A DNA stretch of 64,000 bases. It comes from an uncultured bacterium (GTDB lineage Bacteria > Verrucomicrobiota > Kiritimatiellia > CAIKKV01 > CAIJXV01). The notes beneath the pieces are model-generated. The model had not been told where the DNA came from, did not search any database, and was given only the letters and a program-made list of their open reading frames with translations. Positions 35,515 to 45,800 of this stretch are shown in pieces (positions within the stretch are counted from its first letter, which is position 1; the number at the start of each line of letters is the position of its first letter). The stretch lies in contig CAIJXV010000105.1 of NCBI GenBank assembly GCA_903824675.1, positions 62,001 through 126,000 of the forward strand. Direction: 5' to 3'. Made by a program: the position numbers and the translations under genes.

Positions 35515-36833
35515 GGGGTTTGATCCTCCCCTTTGCGACGCTTGGCCCGATGATAAACCAGACCCTGGATAAAGATCGCCACGCCGATCAAAATGAAGAG
35601 CAACCCGCGAACGAGCAGGCTTCCAAAGAGATCAAAATACCGGGAGAAGGTTAAAAGAAGCAGGAGGAGGGCGCCTGCCACCGTGGACCCCAGTCGGCCC
35701 TGGCAGCAGCCACGGGTCATCAGAGCGATGATTAGAGCCAGAAAGGCCAGGTTGAACGGAATAGCGACCACCCACCCATCCCAATCCGCGGTCGGCAAAA
35801 ATGCATAAAGCGCAACGACGACCGCCGTGAAGGGATAAATCCATTGATCGAACGGGGGGCGCTCTGAAAAACGAATCCGGACATCCGTCGCAATCCGGAG
35901 CCAGAGGGCGATGGACAGGGCCAGGAAGGCAATGTAGTACAGTTTAATGGGTAAGGCGGCGGTAGCCCAGGAACTTCGCAGGAGATCGTCCGCGACCTGG
36001 GGGAATGTCAACAAATAGAGAATTCCGAGGGCGATCAGGCGTCCATAAAATCCGAGAATGGGCGTGGCGGATTCAAAAAAACGGAAGCGGGGAAAGAGAT
36101 AGGAGAGGGCGACGAGGGCGATCCCGAAATTCAACAGGCCACTGATGATCAATCCGCCATGGGCGTGGGAATAGCCCGGAGTTCCGACCAGGACAAACAG
36201 CGTACTCAGGAAGAGCGCGGGGATCGAGATGCTGAGCAAAAAGCGAGATTTCTGTTTCAAAGCCAGAAGCCCGATCCAGCCGGCCAGGATCAGCGGGCCG
36301 GCATGCATGGGGCGGTGAAAATTAAAGGCCTCCATGCCGCACCAGGTGGTGACCAGCACTGCGGCGAGCGTGGCATGGCTCAGGGAGGGTAGCGTCCACG
36401 CCAGGGCCATGGCGCCCAGCGACCAGAGGAGCAGACCATTGGGATAATGCTCGTCGATGTGATAGACTTGGGCGATCAGCCAGATCCCGGCGCCGAAGAG
36501 CATGGTTCCGAGGAGGCAGATGGCTTCGCCCAAGGCGGGACGTTGGCATTTCCGGATGAGCGTGAGGCCCGTGCCGTGGGCGGCGGCAATGGAACCCAGG
36601 ATGATGGCCAGCTTGATCCCACGGGGAATGGCCTGCCAGTTGTAGGCGAGGAGCAGGATGATTCCCAGGCCGATGATAACAGCGCCAAATCCGGCAAAGA
36701 GGATCAGGCCGAGGTTGGAGGCGGCGGGTTCGGGATATCGTTTTAAAAGAGTTTGCGCCTGATCCTCGGAAATCAGGTTTTCGTGCTGCCAGCTTTCGAT
36801 TTCACGGCGCACCCAGCGAATCGGAGAACTCAT
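35511..36833 (-). CDS. DUF2157-domain multi-spanning membrane protein
   Basis: This 440-residue protein starts with a soluble DUF2157 segment (WVRREIESWQHENLISEDQAQTLL) and then about 12 hydrophobic helices (for example NLGLILFAGFGAVIIGLGII and LVRGLLFILIGVAIFI). Its start has GGAGGGG nearby. It is coupled to the GDYXXLXY gene that follows, the usual partner. No enzymatic motif is seen and the role is unknown, possibly in envelope homeostasis. It heads the leftward run of GDYXXLXY, GH32 and, past the repeat array, sulfatase. Confidence 0.88.
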   Translation of the reverse strand: MSSPIRWVRREIESWQHENLISEDQAQTLLKRYPEPAASNLGLILFAGFGAVIIGLGIILLLAYNWQAIPRGIKLAIILGSIAAAHGTGLTLIRKCQRPALGEAICLLGTMLFGAGIWLIAQVYHIDEHYPNGLLLWSLGAMALAWTLPSLSHATLAAVLVTTWCGMEAFNFHRPMHAGPLILAGWIGLLALKQKSRFLLSISIPALFLSTLFVLVGTPGYSHAHGGLIISGLLNFGIALVALSYLFPRFRFFESATPILGFYGRLIALGILYLLTFPQVADDLLRSSWATAALPIKLYYIAFLALSIALWLRIATDVRIRFSERPPFDQWIYPFTAVVVALYAFLPTADWDGWVVAIPFNLAFLALIIALMTRGCCQGRLGSTVAGALLLLLLTFSRYFDLFGSLLVRGLLFILIGVAIFIQGLVYHRAKRRKGEDQTP

Positions 36834-37163
36834 TCAGCGCCCCTCCCCATCCGAAGTTGAAACGTTTTTAACACAAAGGCGGTCGGGATGAAAGCGTAAA
36901 GTCTGGAGGTCGCTTCTTCCTCCCCCCGGCGCGGGGGCACAACCCCAACCCATCAAAGACCCATAGGTGGCTATGCAGGATCAACACGCCGCCTTGACTG
37001 TGGGGAGCGCGCCGAATCAGCATCGCCAGAAGGTTGTGTCGTTTGCGGAGTATTTTCACCTTCCCTGGGGAGGCTCTCAAAGTTAGCTTTGAAAAACAAT
37101 AGCGACCCGGCCGGGCCATTAATTTTCCTTTGCGGAACGAGAGGGCTGGGATAGGATGGGATC
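36834..37163. other. Divergent intergenic region, no gene
   Basis: These 330 bp lie between the divergent DUF2157 and GspG-like genes and should hold both promoters. A GC-rich run CCTCCCCCCGGCGCGGGGG near 36919 is one arm of the GC-rich repeat type paired at 40 and 46 kb. No other feature stands out. Confidence 0.5.
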
Positions 37164-37625
37164 ATGAAAACGCATGATTCATTACGGACAAAGCGACAGT
37201 CCCGGGCTGGGTTCACATTTCTGGAAATCCTGGTTACGATCCTGATCATCAGTATTTTATCGGGCGTGGTGGGTTTGTCGGTGATCCGACATTTGAGCCA
37301 GGCGCGGATGGAAGCGGCGCGGGCCCAAATCAAAACCCTGCAAACCGCGATGCAGATCTATCGTTCGGAACAGGGAACTTATCCCACCCAGGAACAAGGC
37401 TTGATGGCTTTGTGCCAAAAACCCACGAGCGAACCGATTCCCCGGACCTATCCGGAGGAAGGCTACCTGTCCAGTTTGCAGCCGCCTTTGGATCCCTGGA
37501 AAAACGACTACATTTACCTGATTCCCGGCCGGCAAGGGGAACCCTTTGAGGTCCTCAGCTATGGAAGCGATGGCGAACCGGGTGGCGAAAAAGATGCGGC
37601 GGATCTATCCAGTTCAGACCGGTGA
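37164..37625 (+). CDS. gspG: GspG-like type II secretion major pseudopilin
   Basis: This 153-residue protein has the prepilin-peptidase site RAGFTFLEILVTILIISIL (Glu5 after cleavage) and the GspG-specific part: AQIKTLQTAMQIYRSEQGTYPTQEQGL, LDPWKNDYIYLIPG and LSYGSDGEPGG with its calcium-binding loop. Such subunits form the pseudopilus that drives export of folded proteins across the outer membrane. It is followed at once by a second pseudopilin-like gene, but no GspD, E or F gene is in the window. The remaining machinery would be elsewhere. Confidence 0.9.
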   Translation: MKTHDSLRTKRQSRAGFTFLEILVTILIISILSGVVGLSVIRHLSQARMEAARAQIKTLQTAMQIYRSEQGTYPTQEQGLMALCQKPTSEPIPRTYPEEGYLSSLQPPLDPWKNDYIYLIPGRQGEPFEVLSYGSDGEPGGEKDAADLSSSDR

Positions 37626-37626
37626 G

Positions 37627-38034
37627 ATGAAATCATCCGGATTTACTCTGATTGAAAACCTGGCGGCCTTAGTGGCGCTGGTCGTGGTGGTCACCGCCTT
37701 GTTGTCCGTTCACTTGAATATTCTACGGGCGGAAAAAACCACGCGGCAATTGAGGGTGTCCTGCCGGGCGGCAGAAGCGGTACTGGCTCGGCAGGTATTT
37801 GGGTTGGCCGCAGCGGCTGTGGATACGAATACCCTGTCGGACGTCGAGGCCACGTCTGAATCAGTGCTGGGAGACGATTTAAAATCTCAGGGTCAGGTTT
37901 GGGAACGGTGGACGGTTGCTCCGAGCAATCGTCCGGGGCTTGGAGTGGAACTGGAGTTGGTCAGCCGCAGCGCGTCGACTTCCGCACCCGCCCAAACAAC
38001 TCGGAATTCGAAAATCAACCACGGATCACACTGA
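37627..38034 (+). CDS. Prepilin-type N-methylation protein (minor pseudopilin-like)
   Basis: ATG at 37627, one base after the GspG stop, gives 135 residues; in-frame codons upstream lie inside gspG. It begins MKSSGFTLIENLAALVALVV, a type IV pilin-like leader with the conserved Gly-Phe and Glu5. The rest is poorly conserved and could be a minor pseudopilin of the GspI type. The short leader and position after gspG fit a small secretion operon. The C-terminal tail looks weakly folded. Confidence 0.75.
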   Translation: MKSSGFTLIENLAALVALVVVVTALLSVHLNILRAEKTTRQLRVSCRAAEAVLARQVFGLAAAAVDTNTLSDVEATSESVLGDDLKSQGQVWERWTVAPSNRPGLGVELELVSRSASTSAPAQTTRNSKINHGSH

Positions 38035-38313
38035 TTACACGGATAGTAGAATATAACCCATCCAACACCGTGGTCATCTTGCGGCAAAAGAACGGTGCTC
38101 ACGCTTGCCCTTCGTAGCCTTGGCGCAGTAGGGCGCGCCTACTACCAATTGAGTGGATCTCCCGTTCGTAGTAGCGCCGTGTGCGGCGCGTTTTTCCGTT
38201 AGGCTGTCATCGAAACCCGCGGTACGGAGCCCGCGGGCCAGCCTGGAAACTGGCGTGTTGTTGATGGACAATGACACGGAAGAAATCGTGAAACGTTGCA
38301 TTCTCGTTATCCG

Positions 38314-40305
38314 TCAACGTCGTGCTCTTCCAACAGCCAGAACCACGCGAGACAAGGACCCTTCGCGTCCCCATAAATTCCGGGTGGTGATCTCCAGGGT
38401 GTTGGTGCCGTCGGTCAATGGCCAATCGAACGCCGCCTGACGGGAATGGGGATCCGATCCCCATCCTTTTTCGGCGCGCCAATCCCCCCCATTAAAACGA
38501 TACCAGAAATCCTTGAAATTGGGGGTTACGGTGTCGACCTGAACGGCCAGTCGGTCCGGACTTTCCGTTGCCGTCAACCGGAGGGCGGCTTGATTGAGGG
38601 TCCAATCCATGTCACCCTCCCGATCCGTGTGCCGGGAAAATTGGCGCACGAGCGGTGCGGCGTCATCCCGCCACCAGAGATATTCATCGCAATGGTAATA
38701 ATCGAAACCATGCGCGGTTTCCCACGGCTCGCTTTGATCGAGGTAATTATTCCGGACCAACGCCCCGATCCGGAAGAAATTGCGATATTCATTTTCCCCG
38801 TAGCGCCGGTCCACGGTTTCGGCTGGGCCTTCGGCTGTTTGCAGGACTAATTTTTGGATGATCCTTCCGGGCGTGTGGTCGCGAAAAACCAGGCGGTGAA
38901 TCTCGATTGCGCTCAAGGGTTGGTCGGTTTGGGGATCCCAATATAACGCGGTTCCCCAGCGGGAAGGGGCCTCTGCCTGGACCGCTTCGACATCCATCAA
39001 GATCCATTTTTTATAATCGGTCGACCAGAATTCCGCCACATAGTGATGGGCCAGAATAATCTGCCGGGCATTATAGCCGAGTGCCTGTGCGCACTGGGTA
39101 AACACAACGGCAAAATGAGTGCACATGCCGTGATCTCCGGCGGGAGCCGCCAGAATGTTCAGCGCATCCCAGGGTCGCTGGCAATTGCCTTCATTGGCCG
39201 GCCATTGGCGGCGGACCCAGTTTCGCAGGAGGATGAGTTTTTCCAGTTCTGTCTGACCGGGCTTCACGATGTCATCGAGCCGCCACTCCGCGCGCAACCG
39301 GACCAACTTGGCCGAAGGCAACTGAAAGCCGAAGGGATAGGATCCCCGGAGGATGGCGGCATTTTGAAACTCAAGCAGGGTCCGTCTCGGGGAATCCGCC
39401 GGAATCTTCAGAATCAGGCCGGCGGTGATTCGCACCGATTTCAGGATCGGCGTGGCATTGGGGCGGGTGGAGCGCAAAATCGCCTGCCACTGGAGGAACC
39501 GGGCCGGTTTGACTTTTTTTGGGGCGGACCAGGCGGACCAGTGCGCATCCGGTTGGAGGGTGTCGCCCGTCCGCATTTGGAACTCCACCCGGGTTCCCGC
39601 AGGGGACTCGATCTCGGCCTCGCCGTTTACGGATTTAACTTCGACCTGCGGGCAAATGCGATTTTCATCGAGGGGATTGGCCAGATCGAGTACGGGCGAG
39701 GTTACCGTGCCGGTGGGCGCGTAACGGGACAACCGAAGGCGGACCAGGTATTCGCCGGGAGCCGCCTGCCAGGTTTTTCCGCCATCCCGGCTGACCTGAC
39801 TATTCACCGGCGGGTTGATATCGCGGTCATAGGCCAAGCGCGACGGGGCCGTGAAGATCAATTCATTTTTCCCTTTTCGCAAGGCGGTGCCATCGATGTT
39901 CGCGCCCGACCAGCCCTGCCCCGCAAAAGGGGTGAAGGGTAAAGCCTGGCCATTCAAGGTCGCCGATCGGATTTCGTTGAAAACGAAAAATTCGGCTCGT
40001 CCGGCAACCGGTTGATTAATATCGAAACAGATCCGCCCCTGGTCTTCTTTTGAGAATCGATCCCAACCGATGTGATAGCCCATCCAAGGATTCAGAGCAT
40101 CAGTCGGAACCAACCGAATCTGCCCGGGCACGGTTGTCACATCAATCGCGCCATCGCGATAACAAGCGGCAAATTGGGCCGGGGTGTTGAAGACCACGTC
40201 CACCGGGGACTCGGGCAATGACAGGTTTTCCGCCGCCGTTCCTGTGAGTCCCAGCGCCAGACAGAGAGCCGTCATACCCGCCCCGACGTTAAGTCGAAAG
40301 ATCAT
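38314..40305 (-). CDS. Secreted transglutaminase-like protein
   Basis: ATG at 40305 has AAAGGAGG upstream and a signal peptide (MTALCLALGLTGTAAE), giving 663 residues; the open frame upstream is intergenic. Residues roughly 20-330 are beta-rich with YLVRLRLSRYAP and SVRITAG, perhaps carbohydrate-binding. The transglutaminase-core Cys-His-Asp triad is visible in DHGMCTHFAVVF, LAHHYVAEFWS and WILMDVE. The last part (TNTLEITTRNLWGREG) is another beta domain. Bacterial members are mostly peptidases or amidases acting outside the cell rather than cross-linking enzymes. It stands alone; the target is unknown. Confidence 0.82.
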   Translation of the reverse strand: MIFRLNVGAGMTALCLALGLTGTAAENLSLPESPVDVVFNTPAQFAACYRDGAIDVTTVPGQIRLVPTDALNPWMGYHIGWDRFSKEDQGRICFDINQPVAGRAEFFVFNEIRSATLNGQALPFTPFAGQGWSGANIDGTALRKGKNELIFTAPSRLAYDRDINPPVNSQVSRDGGKTWQAAPGEYLVRLRLSRYAPTGTVTSPVLDLANPLDENRICPQVEVKSVNGEAEIESPAGTRVEFQMRTGDTLQPDAHWSAWSAPKKVKPARFLQWQAILRSTRPNATPILKSVRITAGLILKIPADSPRRTLLEFQNAAILRGSYPFGFQLPSAKLVRLRAEWRLDDIVKPGQTELEKLILLRNWVRRQWPANEGNCQRPWDALNILAAPAGDHGMCTHFAVVFTQCAQALGYNARQIILAHHYVAEFWSTDYKKWILMDVEAVQAEAPSRWGTALYWDPQTDQPLSAIEIHRLVFRDHTPGRIIQKLVLQTAEGPAETVDRRYGENEYRNFFRIGALVRNNYLDQSEPWETAHGFDYYHCDEYLWWRDDAAPLVRQFSRHTDREGDMDWTLNQAALRLTATESPDRLAVQVDTVTPNFKDFWYRFNGGDWRAEKGWGSDPHSRQAAFDWPLTDGTNTLEITTRNLWGREGSLSRVVLAVGRARR

Positions 40306-40738
40306 GGGTCCGCCTCCTTTCAAATCGAGAATCCATAAATAACGCAAAAAAACGCATTCCGTCTCCCTTTTTCGGAAGGCCGTATAGCCGAGGGAGCCTC
40401 TGCGATTAAGCAATGCCGGTTTTTCCCTCCCCCCGGCGAGGGGTAGGGTAGGGTGAGGGGGGCCTTGTATTTTTTTTGACTCCATTCGAATTTGCTGTAA
40501 AACACCTTTTAATTATTCCTCAGATGATGACCCCCTTGATTATTTCAGCAAGAATAAGGATCCCCTCACCCCGCCCTCCCCCGCGCCGGGGGGAGGGAGG
40601 AACCCAAAGACGCCGTCAAAGAAAGAGCGACCAACGGGGGCGTTCTCATAGTCTTAGCGTAACACGTATGAGGGCACCCCGGCTCCAGAGAAAGAGGCCA
40701 ACGGCGCGCCATATATATTGTCCAATTCCATCCCTTCA
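40306..40738. other. Intergenic region with GC-rich inverted repeats, no gene
   Basis: It lies between the beta-propeller stop and the transglutaminase-like start. The main feature is the pair of GC-rich arms at about 40425-40463 and 40562-40602. No promoter is evident beyond the ribosome site of the transglutaminase-like gene. Confidence 0.6.
40425..40602. repeat. GC-rich inverted-repeat element (MITE-like), copy A
   Basis: The left arm reads CCCTCCCCCCGGCGAGGGGT then GGTGAGGGGG. The right arm is its approximate inverse, CCCCTCACCCCGCCCTCCCC then GCGCCGGGGGGAGGG. The same two arms flank 46625-46777, with a different interior. Such arms are a common type of intergenic repeat in GC-rich bacteria. 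Confidence 0.65.
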
Positions 40739-41902
40739 TTATTTTGTCAGCTGAGGAAAGCCGATGATGCGCAAAGGATAAATGCACATCACCCATACTG
40801 TGCCATCGTCCGTGGCGCAGATTCCCTGGCTGTAAATCGGGTGGTCGTCGGTCCGGTTGGAAACGACCATGCGCTTGATCCAGCTGACTTGTCTTTTCCG
40901 GACATCATAGCGTGCCAGGTAGGGGATATTCCGGCTGGTCACGGTATAATAGAGGGCTCCATCTTTTCCGAGACCAGCGCTGTGAACATCCTGGGCCGGG
41001 AGGTTGGTCGGGGAGCAGGATGGACCGTAGGTCACCTTCAGGCGTTTGGCTTTGGAGTCGCGGATATCATAATGCTGAATCGAGCCGCCGGTCAGGGCCA
41101 TGCCCACCATCTCTTTTCCATCCGGGCTGAGGGTCAGGGTATAAGGTGGGCTATAGGGTTGTCCCGAGGGCAGATCCAACTTCAGCACGACTACCTGGTC
41201 TTCGCCGGGGCGGCAGCGCACAAACGTGTTGGATTGGCCAGTCATATAAACCACCCCGTTCGGATCAATGATGGTATATCGCGGCAGGGCCACCACGGCC
41301 GGACTAATCCATGTTTTGCGGGTGTTCAGATCAAAGCGGACCATTTCGCCGGCCGGCATGGACCAGAAGTAGAGCAGATTGCGAACCGGATCGAGCGATC
41401 CACCCATCAAGCCACCCCCGGGTTTGAGAATTCCATAATTGGTGGTTTGTCCCGTATGGGGATCATAGGCCAGCAAATATCCGCCGGCGTAGAGGGAAGG
41501 ATCCGGATCGTCCTTGGTTTTTTCCGCCGGTTCCCGTCCGCGTTTGCTCCCGGCATAAACGATTCCATTGGTTCCGATCAGGATTTTGGTATGTAATTTG
41601 CCTTGGGCGTTGATGCCTTTAAGCGGGACGCCGGTAATGTGGTCGAGATGCCAGAGGGTTTCCCAGGATTCTTTCTGGGGTGAAAATCGCACCAACGAAC
41701 AGCCTTCGTCGTAAAGCGCGGTTCCGACGTAAATCAAACCATCCCTTCCGCACTCGATGGCGGTATAGCCGGAACTGCGGGGGGCTCCAGGCGGAACCAC
41801 ATAGGCTTTCCCGGTTACGACCTCTTCCGCTAAAATGGCGGTGAAGCTAACAACGCCAAGCGCCATCCCTAAAACCCAAACCCATCGATTCATTCCGCGC
41901 AT
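40739..41902 (-). CDS. Secreted beta-propeller-like protein
   Basis: ATG at 41902 with GGAAGGG upstream gives 387 residues and a signal peptide (RWVWVLGMALGVVSFTAILA). The body repeats blades of the form DGLIYVGTALYDEG, NGIVYAGS, NGVVYMTGQ, DGALYYTVTS and DGTVWVMCIYP, about seven in total, as in NHL- or SMP-30-like six/seven-bladed propellers. No catalytic residues can be assigned; binding or lactonase activity is possible. It follows the inositol-monophosphatase-like gene closely and may share its transcript. Confidence 0.72.
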   Translation of the reverse strand: MRGMNRWVWVLGMALGVVSFTAILAEEVVTGKAYVVPPGAPRSSGYTAIECGRDGLIYVGTALYDEGCSLVRFSPQKESWETLWHLDHITGVPLKGINAQGKLHTKILIGTNGIVYAGSKRGREPAEKTKDDPDPSLYAGGYLLAYDPHTGQTTNYGILKPGGGLMGGSLDPVRNLLYFWSMPAGEMVRFDLNTRKTWISPAVVALPRYTIIDPNGVVYMTGQSNTFVRCRPGEDQVVVLKLDLPSGQPYSPPYTLTLSPDGKEMVGMALTGGSIQHYDIRDSKAKRLKVTYGPSCSPTNLPAQDVHSAGLGKDGALYYTVTSRNIPYLARYDVRKRQVSWIKRMVVSNRTDDHPIYSQGICATDDGTVWVMCIYPLRIIGFPQLTK

Positions 41903-41961
41903 TGCGGGGTCCCTTCCATTTTGAAACCACCCGCCGGTTGGACGCGCGCTTCGTGCACACC

Positions 41962-42819
41962 TCAACCTCCGGTCTGTGAGAGCACCGCCTGGATCAGGTT
42001 CCGGAGCTCTTCGTGGATTTGTCCATTGGAGGCGATATGGCGCAGGCGTCCACTGCCGAGGTCGGCCAGGGTTTCCGACCGGCCACCGGCGCGCTCGACG
42101 ATCAGGCCGGCGGCGGCGATATCCCAGATATAAATCCCGTTTTCAAAGTAGGCGTCGGCCTGGCCGGCCGCGACCCGGCAGAGATCCAGTGCCGCGACGC
42201 CCATGATTCGGGCCTTTTGAACGGAGGCCGACAGGGTTCTGAAAATCTCGAAGGGCGGCAGGCGCGGATCGATGCCTTTGTCCAGGCCGGTCATCACCAG
42301 CGCGGTCGAGAGCGAGTTCACGGAGGAGACCGCCAGTCGGCGCCCATTGCATTCGGCCGGGCCGTCATCGGTCGCCGTATAACATTCATCGAGGGCTGGC
42401 GCATAGACCACGCCCGCGCGCATGCGCCCGCCGGAACGGACGGCGATCGAACAACACCAAAGGGGCAGGCCGTGGGAAAAATTGACTGTTCCGTCAATGG
42501 GGTCAATGATCCATTCACAGGTGGCGGGATCCACGCCCTCGGCGGTTCCCGTGGATTCCTCGCCCCGGATGCGATGATGGGGAAAGCGCTGGCGCAGGAC
42601 TGATTCGGCGACTTCCTGGGATTCCAGGTCGAGGCGGAGTTTGACGTCATGCGCGAATGTGGCGACGACTTCGGAACGGCGGTCCCGGTTTTTCCAGGCA
42701 TGTTGCCCGGCGGCCTGGGCTGCGGCGCGGGCGGCATCGAGCAGGTCGGCGGAGGAAGGATGGGAGGCGGTTCCCGGGTCAGTTCTTGACGTTGGTTTGG
42801 AGCTTGGTGTTGGATTCAT
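41962..42819 (-). CDS. Inositol-monophosphatase-family phosphatase
   Basis: This 285-residue protein has the metal-binding motifs GEES (about residues 98-101) and EWIIDPIDGTVNFSHG, plus the later WDIAAAGLIVERAGG. These mark the lithium-sensitive sugar phosphatase family (SuhB or CysQ-like). Such enzymes hydrolyse inositol phosphate, PAP or other small phosphates using Mg. Its start overlaps the end of smc by 41 bp, so the N-terminal Ser/Thr/Pro-rich segment is encoded inside smc in another frame. The physiological substrate cannot be told from sequence. Confidence 0.9.
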   Translation of the reverse strand: MNPTPSSKPTSRTDPGTASHPSSADLLDAARAAAQAAGQHAWKNRDRRSEVVATFAHDVKLRLDLESQEVAESVLRQRFPHHRIRGEESTGTAEGVDPATCEWIIDPIDGTVNFSHGLPLWCCSIAVRSGGRMRAGVVYAPALDECYTATDDGPAECNGRRLAVSSVNSLSTALVMTGLDKGIDPRLPPFEIFRTLSASVQKARIMGVAALDLCRVAAGQADAYFENGIYIWDIAAAGLIVERAGGRSETLADLGSGRLRHIASNGQIHEELRNLIQAVLSQTGG

Positions 42820-45800
42820 AATCGGAAAATTTCATCGACATCACCTTGGAAATACCACGCTCCTCCATGGTGACGCCATAAAGGGTGTTGGCGGCGCTGA
42901 TGGTGCGTCGATTATGAGTGATGACCACGAATTGGGACTGATTGAGGAAGCTTTCCAGGATGGAGACGAACCGCGCGATATTGGACTCATCGAGGGCCGC
43001 ATCCAATTCATCGAGCACGCAGAACGGACTGGGCTTGATCTGGTAGATGGAAAAAAGGAGGGCGACGGCGGTCATGGTGCGTTCGCCACCGGAGAGCAGG
43101 GAGACGGTTTGCAGTTTCTTTCCGGGGGGCCGGGCGATGATATCGATTCCGGACTCCAGAACATCGCCCTCGTCGGCGAGGACCAGTCGGGCGGTCCCCC
43201 CATTAAAGAGCTTGGTGAACATGGCCTGGAAATTCTCGTTGACCCGGGCAAAAGTGGAAAGGAACATTTCCGAGGTGGTGACGTTGATTTTCTTGATCAT
43301 CTCAGCCAACTGCTGTTTGGCGGCGGTGAGATCATCCTGCTGCTGGGTGAGGAAGGAGTGGCGCTCCTCGAGTTCCTGGTATTCCTCAATGGCGACGAGA
43401 TTAACCGGGCCCATGGCTTCGATGCGGCCCCGGCATTCCTCGACCATTCGTTCAAGCGTCTCGGCATCCGGCCGGCCTTCGGGCCATTCGGGGTCGGGGG
43501 CGGTGTGGAGATCTTCGGGGGTCGCATTATAATCTCCGGCGAGGCGGTCCACCAGATTTTGGCGACGCATGCGACTTTCGGCGAAAAGAACTTCCCGCTC
43601 CGTACGGCGGCCGGACAATTCTTCGAGCCGGTCGCGTTTGGTCCCCAGCCGGGCGCCCAGATCGCCGAGTTCGGCGTTTTGGGATTCCCGTTGTTTCCGG
43701 AGCGCATCCAACCCGGCGGCGGCCGTGGCGAGTTCGGATTGAAGGGGTTCGATTTGGGTTTCGGCCTCGGTGGCGGCGCGGGTCAATTGATCGATCGAGG
43801 TTCGATAAGAGACAATGCCGCCGGCGCGGCCCTTGACGAGGGTTTCCAATTCGAGGATACGGGCCTTGAGCGGTTCGCGACGACTTTCTAGATGTTCCAC
43901 CTGCTGGCGGGCTTCGGCAAAGCGGACGCGCAACTCTCCGACTTCGATATAAAGGGCTGATCGGCGCTGGTCCAGACCCTGGATTTCACGGCCCAGGGCA
44001 TCGATCTGGCCCCGGAGGGCTGACTGGGCTTCCCGGGCGGAGTCAATACGATCCGCGACGCCCTGACGTTCCTCGGAACCATCGCCCTGTTCATCGAGTT
44101 GATGCAATTCCCAGACGACGGTTTCGAGCCGGTCCCGGGCCTGGTTGGCCTCCTGCGAGACCATCTGGTTTTCGCTTTCGCGAACCGCGAGGGTTCGCCG
44201 GCGATCCTCTGCATCGGACCGGGCGGTTTCGATGGCACTTTCCAGATTGGCGCCGGCTTCCTGAAGGGCTTTCAGGGTGTCATTTTTCAGGCGGACCTGA
44301 TCTTCGATTTGAGTCAGATCCTGCTTGAGATCGGCGATCAAATGATGGCGGGCGAGCGGGTTGGATTGGCCGGGTTCGCGCATCCAGAATTCGAAAGCGC
44401 CGTCGCCCCGCAGGATGGCGCCATCCCGCGTGACCCAGACGGCGTGGGAGGGAAGGGGGCCGGACACCTCGGAGAACGAATCGACCATCCGGACGCCGGC
44501 GAGAAGGCGCCGGATGAGGGGGCGGAATTCCTCGGAACAACGGACGTGCTCGGCCAGGGGCGATCCGGGTCCCGCCGGGTTGTCGGGGACGGACGCGGAG
44601 GAATCGAGAGCGATGAGCCGGGCCGCACCCTGGCGGCGTTCGGCCAGGAACTGGAGAAGGATCGCCGCCTGGGCGGAGTCACGGATGATCACGGCATCCA
44701 GCCAGGCCCGCAAGGCTGCCTCGAGGGCGACGCGGTATTCCGGGGCGACATCGAGATGTTGGGCCAGAGGACCGAGTACCTGGTCGGCGGCGACGGCCGG
44801 CGGGTGGGTTTTGTCGAGCAGGAGACGTGCGCCGCCGGGAAAATCTTCCGCCTCGATTTCAGCTTTCTGGAGCAGATCGATCTGGGCGTGGCGGGCAGCG
44901 GTCTGCGATTGCAGGGTCGCCAAGGTTTTCTGGGTTTCGCGGGATTCGTCGGCTTGGGAGGCGCGCTGCCGGTTCAATTCGTTAAACAGGGCCGTACCGT
45001 GTTCGATTTCGCGGGCCAAGGCGCGCAGGGTTTCGACCATCGTGGCCTGACGTTCCTCGTAGCCTTGGAGGGAATGGGTGAGTTGCGATTTTTCAGCGAT
45101 CAACCGTTCACGCCGGAGCATGTTGGCCCGGTCGCGGGCTTCCAGTTGAACCTGTTCGTTTTGCAGGCGGGCGATGGTGTTTTCCTGTTCCAGCGATTCA
45201 TTCCGGAGTTGCTGGAGCTGGGTTCGGCGGGCCTCGATTTCCTGTTCGATGGCCTGGAGGGCGGAATGGCGGGATTGCCACTCTTTTTCGGATTGTTCTC
45301 GACGCTGGCGGGCTTCGTCAACCGACGAGACGAGGGCATCCAAATCGCGGCGATGTTTTTCGATCTGGGCTTCGGCTTCGGAGATATCGCGGCGGTCGCG
45401 GTCGGCCAGGGTTTCGAGTTCGCGAATGCGATCGCGGTTGATGCGGACGGTGTCGGTGGTGCGATCGAGCCGGGTCTGGGCGTCGGCCCGATTTTCCATG
45501 GCCTGCCCGATGGCTTCCTCGGTGGCGGTGAGGCGGGCGCGTTGTTCGGTTTCCCCGGATTCCAGGTTTTGGATTTCCGTATGGAGTCCGGCGGATTCCT
45601 CGGCGATGGTCCGCAGTTCCGCTTCGATTTGCTGGAGGGCCGTGTCCATCTGGGAAAGCCGGTCGCGGGAGAAGCACAGGTCCAGCCGGCGCAGTTCTTC
45701 GCGTAATTCCTTGTAGCGGCGGGCCTTGCCGGCCTGGCGCTGGAGCGAGCCGATCTGGCGCTTAACCTCGCGGATCACGTCGGCCAGACGCAGGAGGTTG

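Noticed and set aside
43047-45706. Long open frames on the plus strand opposite smc
   Set aside because: They are shadows of the high-GC smc gene, without ribosome sites or domains.
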